Shown: positions 31,593 to 41,232 of the stretch, one piece after another
Layout: the number at the start of each line of letters is the position of its first letter
Position numbering within the stretch: the stretch's first letter is position 1
NCBI GenBank assembly: GCA_900018345.1
Contig: FCNA01000087.1
Span: 17,336-81,335 of the forward strand
DNA length: 64,000 nucleotides
From: Clostridiales bacterium CHKCI006
Lineage (GTDB): Bacteria > Bacillota_I > Bacilli_A > Erysipelotrichales > Coprobacillaceae
Direction of reading: 5' to 3'
Position numbers and translations under genes: made by a program
The notes under the pieces: model-generated
Seen by the model: the letters and a program-made list of their open reading frames with translations, nothing else
Databases searched by the model: none
Told to the model about the DNA's origin: nothing

Positions 31593-32139
31593 CCACAGTT
31601 TTCTCCTTCCTGCTATCCTTTATCAGATGATTATAATAATCCTCATCTTCCTGCAGTTCATTCAAATAGGCTTCCGGACTCTGCCAGTCCACAGTACTGA
31701 ACACTTCATCAGCAACCTTTTCATACCCACAAATATTCATAAAGTCACGATAACAATACGGATCATCGCTCAATTCGGGAATATAGCAGACTTCATCAGA
31801 ATGATTCAGATATGCCCACATATTCTTATAGACAAAACCCTGCTCAGTTGTTCCTCGTTCATAAATCGGTTCCCCATATTTATCTATACCTGTTATGTCG
31901 CCAATTGTAAGCATTTCATCAAGTGCTCTTTTCATTTCTTTTGTATATAATCCCTGATAAACAAGTGTTTCTCTTTGATCCATTCCTCTTTTGATTATAA
32001 GGATTTCATCTTTTCCCAGTTCAAGAGGAACGTTTCTGCCATAAACCTGAAAGATGTTTCCGTTTGATAAGATTGTATCAACAATCAGCCTTTTTTTCTC
32101 AAGCATGGTATTTATCTTATTGAATTTAACATTATCCAT
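31576..32139 (-). CDS. Unrecognised ICE protein (187 aa)
   Basis: Soluble, acidic protein. It opens MDNVKFNKINTMLEKKRLI, has a beta-rich section (NIFQVYGRNVPLELGKDEIL, then YQGLYTKEMKRALDEM), and a strongly acidic end (ELQEDEDYYNHLIKD). The stretch TTEQGFVYKNMWAYL also appears in spirit in the 501-aa ICE protein (DGFVYKNMAFIQQ), hinting at a shared small domain. Its start lies 13 nt after the coupling-protein stop and it overlaps the ART-like gene by 17 nt. Function unknown. Confidence 0.55.
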   Translation of the reverse strand: MDNVKFNKINTMLEKKRLIVDTILSNGNIFQVYGRNVPLELGKDEILIIKRGMDQRETLVYQGLYTKEMKRALDEMLTIGDITGIDKYGEPIYERGTTEQGFVYKNMWAYLNHSDEVCYIPELSDDPYCYRDFMNICGYEKVADEVFSTVDWQSPEAYLNELQEDEDYYNHLIKDSRKEKTVDERSR

Positions 32140-32152
32140 TTTTCATCACCTT

Positions 32153-34300
32153 CTATATCTTCTTATTCATTCGTATGTTCAGCAGCGGTTTAGGAATTTC
32201 AAATTCATTCCTGATATCAGGAATATATGGTATAAGTGCTTCATCATGTCTTTCCGGTTCTTCCAGATAATAATCCAAAAGATCATAGAAATCATACTCG
32301 CTACAGTCCGGCAGTGTTGTCAGCATAGGATTCATGCGCATGCGTATAACGACAGCTTTTCCATCCTCCAGCTTCATCAGTTCATTGGCATTTAGAAGCG
32401 GTCTTGCCATAAGGGAACGACTGACATTTCCATGTGGCATGATGAATACCGACTCCCCGGTCTGTTCGCTCACGCTTTCCGTTTCAATCGTCCTGCTTCC
32501 AATCTTATCTGAAATTTCCTTAGCTGTTTCAAGATTCTGAGTAGAGATATAAATCATAAGATTGCAGTTTGCTTTGATTGTCTGTGTTACCTCTTTGCCA
32601 TAAATTTCTTCCAGCTGCCCAAAATCCTGAAGGTAAAGATGCCACTGCTGATTTCGTCCACGAGAGATGGAAAGCTTCTTGGGAAGGTCATTCAGCTTAC
32701 CCGTTGAAGCTGTTTCATCCCAGAAATAATGAAATTTTCTAGGAAGCCTTCCGCCTGTTTCATTGGCTTCAAATGACAGCACACGATAGATTTCATCTAT
32801 AAAAAGTCGTGCCAATGAATCCATGCTTGATTTCTCATCAGGATTAATCAAGAAGATAGCAGTCGGTCTGGAAGAAAACTTTGTAATGTCAAATGAAGAT
32901 CGTGAGGTCTGTTTAGCAACCAGTGAAGATGAAAACATACCAAGAGTAGCTGAAGCTGATACATAAAAGCTCATTCGAGTCCTATCTGTAGCCAATGCTG
33001 CCGGTCCAAAAGCTGTCCTTGCAACATTGCCCACTGGAAGATTATTGAAGAAATCATTTAACGCTACATGATCATCTTCATCCGGCTGTCCTAGTGTGTT
33101 CAGAATCTGATAGCAGGTATATAGATTCTTCTGGCTGTCATCACAGTCTGCACCTGCAACTGCAAGTATAAGTGCTGCAATGATTGCTCTCTCTCCATCT
33201 GTCCATAATTTTTCTGACATTTTAGACTCCGGACAGAGTGCTGCTGCGATATCTTTCGCATACATATCTGCCTCATCAGTTTTATTTTCCTTTAGGCATC
33301 GAACAACTGAAGTCATTGGGTTCCACTGATCACCGGTCCACTGTTTTCTGAGGTCAAGCAGATAGACATCATATCCCTGCTTTACCAGATAGTTTCTCAT
33401 CATCTTGTACAATTCCTTTTTAGGATCATTGACGAAGAATGACTCCTTGTTGATATCAAGCTTTAATCTGACTCTTATCTTTCCTTCTGATGAACAGCAC
33501 AAAATGCTTTCATCCATCAGCTGTGCATTTCCATCGAAGGAATATCTAACGTTAATATCCTCAAGATCTCGTATGTCAAAATAGCTGTTCAGATCTATCT
33601 GCTTCCCTTTTTCAATTACGATTTTCTTAGGATAAGCCAGATGAAAAATCTTATATAACTTCTTTAGTTTTCTCTGTTTCCACTGCATCAGACAGTACAG
33701 AACATCAAAGTTTCCAATCCGGAACGTTTCAATGATTTGCATTCTTTCGAGATGCTTTGTATATTTCCGACTGGAAAGCACTTTAATTCTTAGCACCTTT
33801 ACTTCACTGGAAACTGCCTGCGAAGCTATCATGATTGATGGAATAAGAGTCTTCCTTGTCTTTCCCGATGACGTCGTTCCGATGATGATGGAATGAATAC
33901 ACTGCATTTCATACCAAATTGTCTGTCCGAGCTTCTTTACAACCATACCTCCCGGACTTTTCTTTCCGCCTCGCATTCCCAGACGATAAAGCGATCTCTT
34001 ATTGAATATTCTGCTGATTTCATGATCAGATGCCCATTTAGCACTTCCATGCTCATCCCTGTTCTGCAAAAAGCCTAGTCTTCTGGTCATCAGCATAAAG
34101 ATCATTGCATCCATACAAAAACATACAACTAGATATTTTGTTTCTGAAAATAACTTGACATATAGATATAACGGATTCAGATAATCATAGAACGAATGGA
34201 TGGAAAAAGTAAAACAGTCAAAAAGATAGACCGTTATCATAGGTCCAATGAATAAAAGCAGTACAGCTAGCGATAATGCTGTTCCAGCATATCTTTTCAA
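32153..34300 (-). CDS. VirD4/TraG-type IV coupling protein
   Basis: 715 residues. Two N-terminal membrane helices (LSLAVLLLFIGPMITVYLF and a second near residue 50) anchor it; the cytoplasmic part has Walker A GTTSSGKTRKTLIPS (about residue 140) and the coupling-protein Walker B region YFWDETASTGKLNDLP followed by SRGRNQQWHLYLQDFGQLEEIYG (about 525-575). This ATPase brings the relaxase-DNA complex to the secretion channel during conjugation. The Asp-Glu and SRGR-QQ motifs are those of T4CPs in Gram-positive ICEs. It lies between the relaxase block and the ART-like gene. Confidence 0.9.
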   Translation of the reverse strand: MKRYAGTALSLAVLLLFIGPMITVYLFDCFTFSIHSFYDYLNPLYLYVKLFSETKYLVVCFCMDAMIFMLMTRRLGFLQNRDEHGSAKWASDHEISRIFNKRSLYRLGMRGGKKSPGGMVVKKLGQTIWYEMQCIHSIIIGTTSSGKTRKTLIPSIMIASQAVSSEVKVLRIKVLSSRKYTKHLERMQIIETFRIGNFDVLYCLMQWKQRKLKKLYKIFHLAYPKKIVIEKGKQIDLNSYFDIRDLEDINVRYSFDGNAQLMDESILCCSSEGKIRVRLKLDINKESFFVNDPKKELYKMMRNYLVKQGYDVYLLDLRKQWTGDQWNPMTSVVRCLKENKTDEADMYAKDIAAALCPESKMSEKLWTDGERAIIAALILAVAGADCDDSQKNLYTCYQILNTLGQPDEDDHVALNDFFNNLPVGNVARTAFGPAALATDRTRMSFYVSASATLGMFSSSLVAKQTSRSSFDITKFSSRPTAIFLINPDEKSSMDSLARLFIDEIYRVLSFEANETGGRLPRKFHYFWDETASTGKLNDLPKKLSISRGRNQQWHLYLQDFGQLEEIYGKEVTQTIKANCNLMIYISTQNLETAKEISDKIGSRTIETESVSEQTGESVFIMPHGNVSRSLMARPLLNANELMKLEDGKAVVIRMRMNPMLTTLPDCSEYDFYDLLDYYLEEPERHDEALIPYIPDIRNEFEIPKPLLNIRMNKKI

Positions 34301-35718
34301 ATTCCACGTCCTTCCTTCAATCTGTTTGATATTTCAGCATCCCTATCAAGTCGGATTTTTCTGGATTCCTTTGCCATCTTCTCCAGCTGAGAAGCTGATA
34401 CTTCACATATCTGTCCATTATCCTTCCCATACATTACTGCAACTTTCTCAATGTCATAAAAGTCCTTGTACTCCTTAAGAAATACCTTAAAGTTCTCATT
34501 TATATCAAAGGTCAAAATTCCATCGCCTTTCGTGATGGTTTGCAGATTCTCATTCATCAGTTCCAGAATATTAAAGGAATGATTCAAGAAATAGGTCATT
34601 GTTTCTCTCTGTGAAATCAATGTTGCATATTTTTCCATGCAGACGTCCTCCAGAATTCGATGAAATGAAACTCTATCAAGATGAAACTGATCTATATGGT
34701 ATGCTTCAGAAACAGCTTCTAACAGATATCCATTCAATGCCAGTTTTCTTAATCGTTTCTCATCACGAAGTGCATCATCAATATACGATTCCAGATAACC
34801 TGATTCTAGCAGACGGCTCTCTTTTATTTTTCCTGCTTCGCTCAAAAAAACATCAATCTGTTCATCCTTATCCATTTTTGAAAATCCATAAAGATGCAGC
34901 AGATAGTCTTCAAAGTTTTTTTCACTTTCAAATCCTTCTACAAGTTCTCTTCTGTCAAGCTCACTGATATTCGCTACCTTTTTCACAAAGCCAGTATCAT
35001 GGACTTCGCCCATCAAATCAAGATGAAATTCCAGATGCTTCATGTCCGGTGTCAGAAATGTTTTGATTTCTTCATCGTCTAATCCCAAAGAAATACCTTT
35101 GACGATAGTATTGAATTGATCTGGCTCATCCGTTACTTCAAGTATCATATGAACTTCTTTTGGAAGAATTCCCTCTGTCAGTGCATGTATCATTGCAGGA
35201 TAAAGCTTTGAATAACAGTCAAAAGAACTGATTTCTTCAAAAGGAATCTCCATCATGCAGGCACTGCGTATAGCTTTCATTGATTCTGCCGGCTTTTCCC
35301 TATCGAATATATAGCCATAGTATTCATCAGTGTAGGAGTCCTGTTTCAGAAAAAGTCGAAGTTCTTCCATCTGATCCGCTTTATATACCTCAGGCTGAGC
35401 GTACAGGAGTATGTGTAATTCATCCATTCCATCTTCAAGACCTTTGTTGATTTCATTCAGAACTGCGACTTCCGTATCAGGATTACGAAACATTGCATAC
35501 AGAGTTTTATTATCCTTATACGTAGCATTCTTAAAAAAACGGACAAATTCATCTATATGCTGACTGCTGTAATTTTCTGAAACAAGCTGTTTTAGCACCG
35601 TCATATTTATTCCGGATGCAATAGCATTTCTGATGGATTCACGCTGACCTTTATTGAATTTACGACCATGAATCAGATCGATATACATCCTGTTTTCTTC
35701 TATCTTTCTCAATTTCAT
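34297..35718 (-). CDS. Helical-repeat ICE protein (473 aa)
   Basis: Almost wholly helical. It begins with repeats of the type GQRESIRNAIASGINMTVLKQ, then QMEELRLFLKQ, and MIHALTEGILPKEVHMIL, a pattern of Q/hydrophobic-x-G-hydrophobic that recurs about every 35 residues. The same repeat is found in two other ICE proteins (56733-57401 and 63337-63951). The end is basic (KIRLDRDAEISNRL). Such right-handed helical repeats usually form protein-binding surfaces. The 4-nt overlap with the coupling-protein gene suggests it works in transfer, perhaps as a scaffold. GAGGAGG and ATG 35718 fix the start. Confidence 0.6.
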   Translation of the reverse strand: MKLRKIEENRMYIDLIHGRKFNKGQRESIRNAIASGINMTVLKQLVSENYSSQHIDEFVRFFKNATYKDNKTLYAMFRNPDTEVAVLNEINKGLEDGMDELHILLYAQPEVYKADQMEELRLFLKQDSYTDEYYGYIFDREKPAESMKAIRSACMMEIPFEEISSFDCYSKLYPAMIHALTEGILPKEVHMILEVTDEPDQFNTIVKGISLGLDDEEIKTFLTPDMKHLEFHLDLMGEVHDTGFVKKVANISELDRRELVEGFESEKNFEDYLLHLYGFSKMDKDEQIDVFLSEAGKIKESRLLESGYLESYIDDALRDEKRLRKLALNGYLLEAVSEAYHIDQFHLDRVSFHRILEDVCMEKYATLISQRETMTYFLNHSFNILELMNENLQTITKGDGILTFDINENFKVFLKEYKDFYDIEKVAVMYGKDNGQICEVSASQLEKMAKESRKIRLDRDAEISNRLKEGRGI

Positions 35719-36129
35719 TTATCCTCCTCTTTTTGGCATCCTATGATTAAGATAATGGATAACATAACGATTCAGTTTTTTTCTTCTGGTTTCACGATGT
35801 CTGCCACAGTATGAAAGAAGCTTAGCAATTCCTCTGCTGTTATAGCCAATGAAGTCAAGTGTAATCATTCCTGATTTGATTTCAATCAGAAGATTGAACA
35901 TCAGTACATCAATGCACTCCATCCTCATAGATACAATGCGGATGGATGGGTCATTCAGATAAGAGAGAAACGTACTGTCAAGATTATATTCACTGTTCAT
36001 CAGTCTGTTATTTATCATTTCCATACAGTCCAGCCCAAAATAATCATATACACGAAAATAGATGTTCTTTCGCATATCTTTTAAGGTCATCATGTATCTG
36101 ACATCATGTATTTCTATGTTCCTCTTCAT
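35719..36129 (-). CDS. Small basic ICE protein next to the relaxase
   Basis: 136 residues: MKRNIEIHDVRYMMTLKDMRKNI, a hydrophobic middle (MECIDVLMFNLLIEIKSGMI) and a strongly basic C-terminus (GRHRETRRKKLNRYVIHYLNHRMPKRGG). I chose ATG 36129 because GAGGAGAGA precedes it; the GTG at 36144 is inside that site. Its start overlaps the relaxase stop by 26 nt. The basic tail fits DNA or RNA binding, so it may be a relaxosome accessory factor; that is inference from position and charge. Confidence 0.55.
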   Translation of the reverse strand: MKRNIEIHDVRYMMTLKDMRKNIYFRVYDYFGLDCMEMINNRLMNSEYNLDSTFLSYLNDPSIRIVSMRMECIDVLMFNLLIEIKSGMITLDFIGYNSRGIAKLLSYCGRHRETRRKKLNRYVIHYLNHRMPKRGG

Positions 36130-37363
36130 ATTCTCTCTCCTCACGTTCCTTTTCCGTTTCTCTTATCATCATTCTCTGGTTTCTCTCTCGAATTCGCTGC
36201 ATCTGACGAAGCTGCGACAGTTCATGTTTCATAGAGTAGAAAGAAAAACGCATCAGATCATATCCATGACATCTCACAAGATTTTTGTTTTCTCTGCGTA
36301 TATCTTTTGCAGTTAGATACCTTGAAAATCGCATAACGGGCTGTTCACTGACACTCTGACGATACACTTTCAGCATTTTCAGTATGGAATTTCCCAGACT
36401 GGCATATAATCTTTTTTTCTGATTATCTAGATACTGCAATTGTCGTTCTCCGCTGCCATATAGTTCTTCATTGGAGCGGTAGACTTCCTTCAGCATATTG
36501 TCGTAAGTACGATAATCATCAGCTAGTCCCTTTTGCTTCAGCATGATTTTAATCATATGGTCAATTTCACCCAGATATGGTTCCAAAGCATGGGCATTAT
36601 AGGACAGTCGTCCAGTTTTTGGCAGTATTTCATCCAGTTTCTGAAACTGATCAAAGAATTCCTTTGTCAGATGAAATTTTGGATTTACATATCTCTGCAC
36701 TTCTATTGTCCTGAGCGTTCGATATGACTGAAGCTCTTTTAAAAGCTTGTCATCATTGATGATTTCTCTCATATGAAGAAGCACCTGTCTGGAAGCGTCT
36801 TCCTTTCCTTTCAGCAGTAAACTTCTGTCAACAGCTTCTCTGGCAATGGCAGCTCGTATCCTGCTGATGCTTCTTGAAGAAAACAGTGTATTGTCAATTG
36901 GATTTCTTTTATCATAAAAGTAGAAATGCACATGAGGATGATCCGTATTGACATGATAGAATCCACCCCATGCGACATCCTTCAATGGAATATTTTTCTC
37001 CTGTGCCATCTTCACAACCACTTTCCTTGTCAGTGCAGCAAAATCACGTTTATCCTTCAATCCAAAATCAGCAGCATCTTCCTTAGTAAAGGAAATGACA
37101 CTCTGCCAGATATATGTCGGCTTATACTTTTGATATTCCTCCATGATATTTTCATAAGATTTATCACCCTGAAAATCAAAACAGCCGCTGCTTCCTTTAC
37201 GATAGAAATAATATGAGAACATGTCATTTGCTTCATCATCTTTCATCATTGAAAGCTGGTTCTTATCGGCACGATCATCACGATCATAATATCCAATGCA
37301 TTTATCGAAATCTGCAATTCCGGATAGCTTCTTATATTTCGTATTAAAAAACAAGGTACTCAT
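36104..37363 (-). CDS. HUH relaxase, MobL-like (MobP3 type)
   Basis: 419 residues. The N-terminus MSTLFFNTKYKKLSGIADFD and the motif HVNTDHPHVHFYFYDK (about residues 143-158) give the three-His metal site of an HUH nicking enzyme in the order H-x4-D-x2-H-x-H-x. The candidate nicking Tyr is among GYYDRDDRAD at about residue 24. The C-terminal half is a long charged helix ending in Arg/Glu-rich coil (REREKEREEREYEEE-like). Relaxases cut oriT and stay bound to the 5' end for transfer. The neighbours (HTH-RHH protein, DUF3846 protein, coupling protein) complete the transfer set. Confidence 0.85.
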   Translation of the reverse strand: MSTLFFNTKYKKLSGIADFDKCIGYYDRDDRADKNQLSMMKDDEANDMFSYYFYRKGSSGCFDFQGDKSYENIMEEYQKYKPTYIWQSVISFTKEDAADFGLKDKRDFAALTRKVVVKMAQEKNIPLKDVAWGGFYHVNTDHPHVHFYFYDKRNPIDNTLFSSRSISRIRAAIAREAVDRSLLLKGKEDASRQVLLHMREIINDDKLLKELQSYRTLRTIEVQRYVNPKFHLTKEFFDQFQKLDEILPKTGRLSYNAHALEPYLGEIDHMIKIMLKQKGLADDYRTYDNMLKEVYRSNEELYGSGERQLQYLDNQKKRLYASLGNSILKMLKVYRQSVSEQPVMRFSRYLTAKDIRRENKNLVRCHGYDLMRFSFYSMKHELSQLRQMQRIRERNQRMMIRETEKEREEREYEEEHRNT

Positions 37364-37375
37364 TATGGCACCTCG

Positions 37376-38326
37376 CTAACGGCTTCTTTCTTCTTTAACT
37401 TTGTTTTTAGAATAGCGCTGAACTGCTTCCCTTGCACGACTGCCGATTTCCTCTAGTTCGTGTTCTATATCTATTTTCTGTATATTCTCATATACAAGCC
37501 AGTCCGAAAATCCTATAGAATCATCTACGGTAAAATCAAGCGGATGAAATGTCATACGGTGCTTGATCAAATCATAATGATGATTGATTTCATATCCAGA
37601 GCCATAAGCTGCCATAGCCAGTCCGCCATCTGGACTGATTCCAATATCCATGCCATTTTTTATATCATACTGATTCATAATAAAATCCTGCATGGCATGA
37701 ACATCAGCAAAAGCAAAATAGCTTGTTTCATGACGCTTGGCGATATCATATCGCTCTATCTTTGCGATAACTGATTTTTCAAATTCCGAAATATCGGATA
37801 ATTTTTCTAACATTCCAATTATTTCTTTATTGTGAATCTTTTCTTCGGTTTCAGTGCATTCATGTACAGGCTTGGAATTCAATAATTTAAAACCGCTTCT
37901 TTCTAGAATTGAATCAATAGTTTCATTTTCATCCGGTTCAAACAGTTCTTTTTCAATATTTCTTTTCATATTTTTTTTTGTTTCCAGACCATTCAGACCA
38001 TAAAAATGAACTTCAGGGCTCTTAAATCTTTCATAGAATTTTGCTGCCTGATAATCACTGAGATCAGTAAAATCCTCCTCTGATAAGCCGCAGATAAAAA
38101 ACGTTCCAGCTACAATATCATAGATATTTCCATCACGTGTTCTAAGTGCGCGATTCAAAGGAAGACCCTCCAGTTTTCCTTCATCATTGCATACAAGACC
38201 AACCATATCCTCAAATGGATAGGTACATTGAATACTTCCACCCACTATTTCTCTATATGTGCTTAAATCCTGCCTAATATCCTTAAGGTATGGAAGCTTG
38301 TCCGGCTCTACTATTAGAACTTTCAT
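37376..38326 (-). CDS. DUF3846-domain ICE protein
   Basis: 316 residues. The first 105 match DUF3846: MKVLIVEPDKLPYLKDIRQ, REIVGGSIQCTYPFEDMVGLV, LNRALRTRDGNIYDIVAGTFFICG. The C-terminal two thirds are charged and contain MQDFIMNQYDIKNGMDIGI and RMTFHPLDFT. DUF3846 proteins are common in Firmicutes conjugative elements and in phages; the molecular role is unknown. It lies 12 nt upstream of the relaxase gene, with 46 nt to the HTH-RHH gene, so all three are probably co-transcribed. Confidence 0.7.
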   Translation of the reverse strand: MKVLIVEPDKLPYLKDIRQDLSTYREIVGGSIQCTYPFEDMVGLVCNDEGKLEGLPLNRALRTRDGNIYDIVAGTFFICGLSEEDFTDLSDYQAAKFYERFKSPEVHFYGLNGLETKKNMKRNIEKELFEPDENETIDSILERSGFKLLNSKPVHECTETEEKIHNKEIIGMLEKLSDISEFEKSVIAKIERYDIAKRHETSYFAFADVHAMQDFIMNQYDIKNGMDIGISPDGGLAMAAYGSGYEINHHYDLIKHRMTFHPLDFTVDDSIGFSDWLVYENIQKIDIEHELEEIGSRAREAVQRYSKNKVKEERSR

Positions 38327-38372
38327 ATACCCACACCTCTTTCTATTGCTTCGCTTTGAACCTTATATTGTT

Positions 38373-38978
38373 TCATGAATCACCCTTTCCTTTTCTTCTA
38401 TAAAAATCTTCCCTAGCCATGTGTCTGATATCTTCAGCCAATGTATCAATTTCAATGCTACTTAGATGCAAGGATTCTCTCATAAGATATTTGATCATAT
38501 AAATACATTCAAGCATCTGAATTGGAATTTCACGATTATGCTGTATATCTTTTTTCATGGCTCGACTAACTGCTTCCTGTATCATCACAATGATTGTATC
38601 CATTGATTTGGTTATGTACTCTTCATGGATTCCTTTTTCCAGAATCATGCGAATGTATTGGGAAACATCCATTTCATTTTTTTCTGCTTCCCTTTTAATT
38701 TCAGAGTATAACTGTTCAGGCAATCGAATGGATCTGGATGTCATTGGCATCTTCTTTTCCAAAGGAGCAAATTCCGTAATATCATATCCAAAGGCTTCAT
38801 TGTATTTTTGAATATGATATTTCGTCGGTGTTCTGCGTCCAGTTTCATGTGCAGAAATAACTGATCTGGGAAGTCCGGTCATGATTGCAAGTTCTTCCTG
38901 TTTCAGTTTATTTCTGGTTCTAAGTGTATGTATTACATCCCCAATTTTAAAAGTATCCTCTTTGATTTTTTCCTCCAT
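38373..38978 (-). CDS. HTH (XRE) plus ribbon-helix-helix protein, probable relaxosome accessory or regulator
   Basis: 201 residues. Residues 10-65 form an XRE HTH (KLKQEELAIMTGLPRSVISAHETGRRTP). Residues about 78-118 match a ribbon-helix-helix DNA-binding unit (TSRSIRLPEQLYSEIKREA, DVSQYIRMILEKGI), of the type used by MobC/TraY accessory proteins. The rest is helical. The two DNA-binding modules and the location just before the relaxase suggest that it binds oriT or the operon promoter. It is the first gene of the relaxase operon; a leader with TTTAAATTTAAA (palindrome) precedes it. The start is not supported by a strong ribosome site. Confidence 0.7.
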   Translation of the reverse strand: MEEKIKEDTFKIGDVIHTLRTRNKLKQEELAIMTGLPRSVISAHETGRRTPTKYHIQKYNEAFGYDITEFAPLEKKMPMTSRSIRLPEQLYSEIKREAEKNEMDVSQYIRMILEKGIHEEYITKSMDTIIVMIQEAVSRAMKKDIQHNREIPIQMLECIYMIKYLMRESLHLSSIEIDTLAEDIRHMAREDFYRRKGKGDS

Positions 38979-39039
38979 TCTTTAAATTTAAAGGTAAAAT
39001 CATCTCACCTTTTCAATTCTTCTTTTTCAACATCGAAGA

Positions 39040-39068
39040 AAATAAAAACAGAGATTGCTCCCTGTTTC
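39040..39068 (-). terminator. Terminator of the AAA-ATPase/nuclease-like cargo gene
   Basis: AAACAG (39046-39051) and CTGTTT (39062-39067) form a 6-bp stem; on the minus strand TTATTTTC follows. It lies about 15 nt beyond the cargo stop. The stem is short, so efficiency is uncertain. Confidence 0.5.
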
Positions 39069-39081
39069 ATATTCATTCAAT

Positions 39082-40731
39082 TCACTTTTCCTGCCACTCT
39101 ATTGCTGCATCCTTGCCATGATGTGCAAGCCCGATATAAACAACTTTTCCATCTATTTCGATATCATATTGCCTATCTCTGATTTGGTCAACTGCCTGCT
39201 TTGCAGCTGTCTGCAATTTTTCCTGACTGGCTTCGCTGTCTGCTCCAATATACTTGAATTCAAGTACAAAGGATGTCTTGTTTCTATCTTTCGCCTGAAG
39301 GATGATATCGCATCTGCCTTTTCCTTCTTCTCGATTGCTGATGATTTTATAATCTTTACTTAACCATGCACACATGCCTAGAAATAAAACATGATAGCTA
39401 TTCTCATCCTTTAGGTCATGATATGATGGCAATATTAACAGCATGTTTTGATATCTGTCTTTAAAGTCTTCTTTCTTTTCAAGTCTTAACGCATTGAATA
39501 ACCCATTGAAATCTGTTTCCTTTACATCTAGGTAGTAGGCAGTAAGGTTTCTAAATTCCTGCTGAACCTCCTGATTTGGTATCTTTAAAACATAGAGGTT
39601 ATTTTGCCTATCAACTGTTTTTTCAATCGTTAAATAGCCCGCATTGACAAACAATCCCCATAGGTTTTCTATTTCACTGATTTCAAAAAAACTTGTTTCC
39701 AGATACATAGTTGTCTCTAAATATCCAGTCTGAACTAGCTTTTCATAATCTCTATCAAAAGATTGGTTTCTGATTCTCATAGCCTCTCTGATCATTTTAT
39801 TGCTGCTGGTATATAGCCAATATGGGCTGTCTTTACCAGTTACAGCATAGTTTAAAACTGACCATGGATTATAGATCTGCGTATTCCCAAAATGATAGCC
39901 GTTATACATTGTCTTGACAGTATCATTTAACTCTAAATCATAATATTCCAGCAGTTCTTTGACTTCAAATTCTGTAAATCCAAAATATTGAGAATAATTT
40001 TCATCTGCAACGGTACATACCACGAGATTATTCAGATCACTGAATAGATTTTCTTTCGCTACTCTTTGAATTCCTGTCAGCATGGCATACTGTAAGCTGT
40101 TCGATGATTTTAAGGCTTGATGAAGCATAGAGGATAGATTTTCTCTAATCTCATTATAGAATCCATTAATATGGGCTTCAATAAACGGCGTATCATATTC
40201 GTCGATAAATATCATAACTTTTTTCCTATAGTATCTTTCCATTTGCTTCATTAAAAAAGATAGTGCATTATCCAGACCATTCAAATCTGTTTTATCAGGC
40301 ATTGAAAAATTTCTTTTGATGTTTTCAAAAAAAGGTAAATCATATTCATCTAAATCTTTGAATACATCATTGTTTTTCTGATACAGTTCCGCAAGAATCT
40401 GCTGAATGTTGTTAATCATCATTTGTTTATTACCCTTAACATCCGCAAAAGAAAGAAAAATGGTTGGGTACTGATTCATCTCAGAAGCACATTCCGTTTT
40501 CATGATTTTGGTATCCCTAAAAAGTTCTTTTGAATCCTTTGTAATATCAAAGAACTCTGCCATCATGGACATATTGATTGTCTTTCCAAATCGTCTTGGT
40601 CGAGTGATTAAAGTGACTTCATTTCCTTTATCCAAGTAGTCCTTAATCATCAAAGATTTATCGACTACATAGTAATTTCCGGTTTTTAATTTTTCATAAC
40701 TTTTTTGACCTAATGGAACTCTTTTTTTCAT
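39082..40731 (-). CDS. AAA-ATPase_like / PD-(D/E)XK-type protein, accessory cargo
   Basis: 549 residues of a common Firmicutes accessory family. N-terminus: MKKRVPLGQKSYEKLKTGNYYVVDKS, then the P-loop variant LITRPRRFGKTINMSMM (RPRRFGKT), Walker B-like VMIFIDEYDTP, and YAMLTGIQRVAKENLFS. The C-terminus (about 440-545) is DUF1703/PDDEXK_9-like: NREEGKGRCDIILQAK, FVLEFKYIGAD, VVYIGLAHHGKDA, where the D..E-x-K order suggests a nuclease-type fold. The family's role is unknown; it is widely mobile. It is flanked by its own terminator and a non-coding stretch and breaks the otherwise continuous transfer gene order, so it is probably a late insertion. Confidence 0.8.
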   Translation of the reverse strand: MKKRVPLGQKSYEKLKTGNYYVVDKSLMIKDYLDKGNEVTLITRPRRFGKTINMSMMAEFFDITKDSKELFRDTKIMKTECASEMNQYPTIFLSFADVKGNKQMMINNIQQILAELYQKNNDVFKDLDEYDLPFFENIKRNFSMPDKTDLNGLDNALSFLMKQMERYYRKKVMIFIDEYDTPFIEAHINGFYNEIRENLSSMLHQALKSSNSLQYAMLTGIQRVAKENLFSDLNNLVVCTVADENYSQYFGFTEFEVKELLEYYDLELNDTVKTMYNGYHFGNTQIYNPWSVLNYAVTGKDSPYWLYTSSNKMIREAMRIRNQSFDRDYEKLVQTGYLETTMYLETSFFEISEIENLWGLFVNAGYLTIEKTVDRQNNLYVLKIPNQEVQQEFRNLTAYYLDVKETDFNGLFNALRLEKKEDFKDRYQNMLLILPSYHDLKDENSYHVLFLGMCAWLSKDYKIISNREEGKGRCDIILQAKDRNKTSFVLEFKYIGADSEASQEKLQTAAKQAVDQIRDRQYDIEIDGKVVYIGLAHHGKDAAIEWQEK

Positions 40732-41232
40732 ATAGCCACCTCACTTTTCTAAACTCATTATAACATAATCATTAATGGGTTTCAGTAACTATTTATCTTA
40801 TATCTTCCCAATCTTATTGATTTTTTTTGACATAGATATGCTTTGAAAAAGAAAAAATATCTAACTATAATTCTTTAAAAAATCACTACATGATTTTTTA
40901 GCAGGATAAGGGAATGTGGCGCAAAGATGCACCAATTCCCGACTTGAACAACTCACTAGAAGTGAGTTTTACCTTTTAAATAAAGGGTTTAGTGAAATAT
41001 GTATCATGTATCGCAGGTATCGTGTTTATCCTTATTTTGGAGTGCATCTCATGCGTATATGCATTTTCTATCGTGCATTTGAATGGAAGCTGCCGTATGA
41101 TGCAAGTCATCCCATCATGATACAAGACAGCCTGTATCGCTGATGCATCCTTTCGTTGTATGCAGTACCATTCTCACGACATATGAACATCTGTCTGCTA
41201 ATACCATTCATAATAAAAAACATGATACAAAT
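40732..41232. other. 500-nt stretch without a convincing gene; possible oriT region
   Basis: Between the relaxase-side block and the secretion-system block. It holds AAAAAATC-GATTTTTT (about 40877-40900), AACTCACT-AGTGAGTT (about 40950-40968), GATACA-TGTATC (41119-41138) and several copies of GTATCG/GTATCATG. A plus-strand frame of 75 codons is present but lacks a ribosome site and does not look like a protein. Intergenic position, inverted repeats and the neighbouring relaxase make it the best oriT candidate in the window, but no nick site is recognisable. Confidence 0.3.

Noticed and set aside
40916..41143. Plus-strand ORF of 75 aa
   Set aside because: No ribosome site, no protein-like pattern, and it overlaps several inverted repeats; more likely non-coding.
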